A DNA stretch of 64,000 bases from Cydia pomonella. Lineage: Eukaryota; Arthropoda; Insecta; Lepidoptera; Tortricidae. How positions within the stretch are numbered: the first letter of the stretch is position 1; every line of letters begins with the position of its first letter. A program made the position numbers and the translations under genes. The stretch covers positions 682,001-746,000 of the forward strand of contig NC_084711.1 of assembly GCF_033807575.1 (NCBI RefSeq). The letters run 5' to 3'. Shown here in pieces: positions 62,566-64,000 of this stretch. Below the pieces are notes generated by a model that ran no database searches, had not been told where the DNA came from, and saw only the letters and a program-made list of their open reading frames with translations.

Positions 62566-64000
62566 GCGAGGTCTTTTCCAAGCCGACCTTTGGGGACTAT
62601 GTCATAACAATACGCAAAGAGCCTCCGGTGCGGTGCAGCCCTAGTATAATTATATAACACAACCATGGTTAATCCCGTCTGTTTGACAGGGATGCAAATA
62701 AAGATTGATTTAAGAAAAATAATTGAGAAAAAAAATATATTAGTTGATTTACAAATCGTCAGTCGTGTTTATGATCTTATGCCAATTTGTGAATGTTCCG
62801 TTCTGCCGTTGCATTGAAACTATAGTGTTGATATTTATGAATGTGTTGTCCATAGATTCGCCATTTTAACTGACTTATAAAAAACAGCAGGCAAAGAGTA
62901 TCGTTTTATAGTTTTTTCAACGGTTTACTTATCCATTTACATCCAGTAAACTTTGTTGACGCCGTATGACGTGCCGATAATAACACAGCACAACCATGCA
63001 GTTATGCACACTCCACTTTGGCTTACATGTACTTTGAAACAAAAGAATAATCATATTCTCCTACTTTAGGCCTCATAGTAATGAGCCTAGGGTACAAAAT
63101 TGACAGACATTTATGTACGGATTTACAGCTCTTTAAAATTGTTTGCGTCAAATGTCATTACTGCAGTGGAAATTCATGTCAATAATTGTTAGGTAAGAAT
63201 CAGGTCGAGTTTAGGACGAATCGACTGCCCCAGTTACAAGGCATGTGACTAAACTCTACCCACGGCGACGGCGTGAGGAAGACATGTGCTTTTAGGGCAC
63301 ACGCTAAAAATACATCTATTTTGCAATTTTAGGAGACGTGAGAAGCTACGTTTTATTCTCCTTCATTCCTTTATTCCTTCTATCATCATCTCCTCCTAGC
63401 AGTTTTCGGCCACAGCGACAGCTTTCTACTGTTGAGAGCGTTTCTGGAGTGCGCTCATAGCGAATTTTTGCAGACCTCTCCGATATAATTGTAAGTTATG
63501 GCAACAGGTGGTCTGCGTTTAGCTCGTCGCGCTTAGAGTCTAGTTCTGTGCGGCGCCTGGTGTCAAACTGACGCATCTGCACATGCCTTCAACGCGGACG
63601 GTCACTGGCCAGATTCTCACATGTCGTTGGCTCTATATGAGCTCTCTTCATATGCCGCTTTAAGACATATTTGAACTACAAAATCTGGCCGCCTTGCTTG
63701 CGCTTTCCATTTTTCATTATTCAATCTAATAAAGGACGGCAGCCCAGGTTCATATTCAAAACTTAATTTAACGCAACTGAAACTAAGCGCTCTAAATAGT
63801 ACATACAGAAGCGCCTATATTTACTCCATCTTGAGAGATTATCTATTTGTGGAAAGTAATGACCGTAATGTTATTTTTTTGTGTGTGTGGCATACACTAC
63901 TTTGTTATCATTAACAAACATAGAACACCTTGAAAAGATAATGGATTAATCAGGACTTGAACGTGCATCCATACGACGACAACGTGTCAAGTTACATAGA
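62566..64000. other. Right edge, nothing recognised
   Basis: No exon, RNA gene or repeat with clear ends that I can support. Confidence 0.5.

Overview
The window is a stretch of insect nuclear DNA, almost certainly from a moth or butterfly. It is AT-rich, genes are split into short exons with GT/AG introns, and the DNA between exons is packed with repeats typical of Lepidoptera: tRNA-derived SINEs, LINE 3' tails and many short palindromic MITEs. There are no bacterial-style operons. Exon borders below were placed by eye from splice signals, reading phase and protein similarity held in memory; no alignment was run.

Layout. (1) 556-12429, minus strand: the first ten exons of a VPS13D orthologue (680 codons, in phase across every junction), continuing off the left edge. 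VPS13D is a bridge-like lipid-transfer protein of membrane contact sites. One intron holds a 47-bp minisatellite next to a 3' splice site, and others hold decayed copies of exons. (2) 12430-13264: an 835-bp gap between the start codons of two divergent genes, probably a shared promoter. (3) 13265-38414, plus strand: a complete six-exon TMEM65 orthologue (304 aa), a mitochondrial inner-membrane protein. Its 20.7-kb fourth intron holds a CR1-like LINE whose reverse-transcriptase core is deleted in frame, an RTE fragment, a maT-like mariner relic, a two-exon THAP-domain relic, a 1.2-kb foldback element and many MITEs and SINEs. (4) 38415-46705: no recognised host gene; RTE fragment, LINE tails and MITEs. 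(5) 46706-52400: an apparently full-length DIRS-type tyrosine-recombinase retrotransposon with gag, RT-RNase H and recombinase frames open, inverted terminal repeats and an internal complementary region that defines both ends. (6) 52401-58039: mostly unassigned, with MITEs and a GC-rich promoter-like patch. (7) 58040-59971, minus strand: three internal exons of a glycosyltransferase-like invertebrate protein, with tandem decayed copies of two of these exons. (8) 59972-64000: repeats, no recognised exon.

Host and element content meet in two ways. VPS13D and TMEM65 both bear on mitochondrial membranes and are divergently placed, so shared regulation is plausible but not shown. The mobile elements are passengers, mostly broken; the DIRS element is the exception and is the most interesting object here. 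A second theme is repeated local duplication of exons followed by decay, seen in two unrelated genes.
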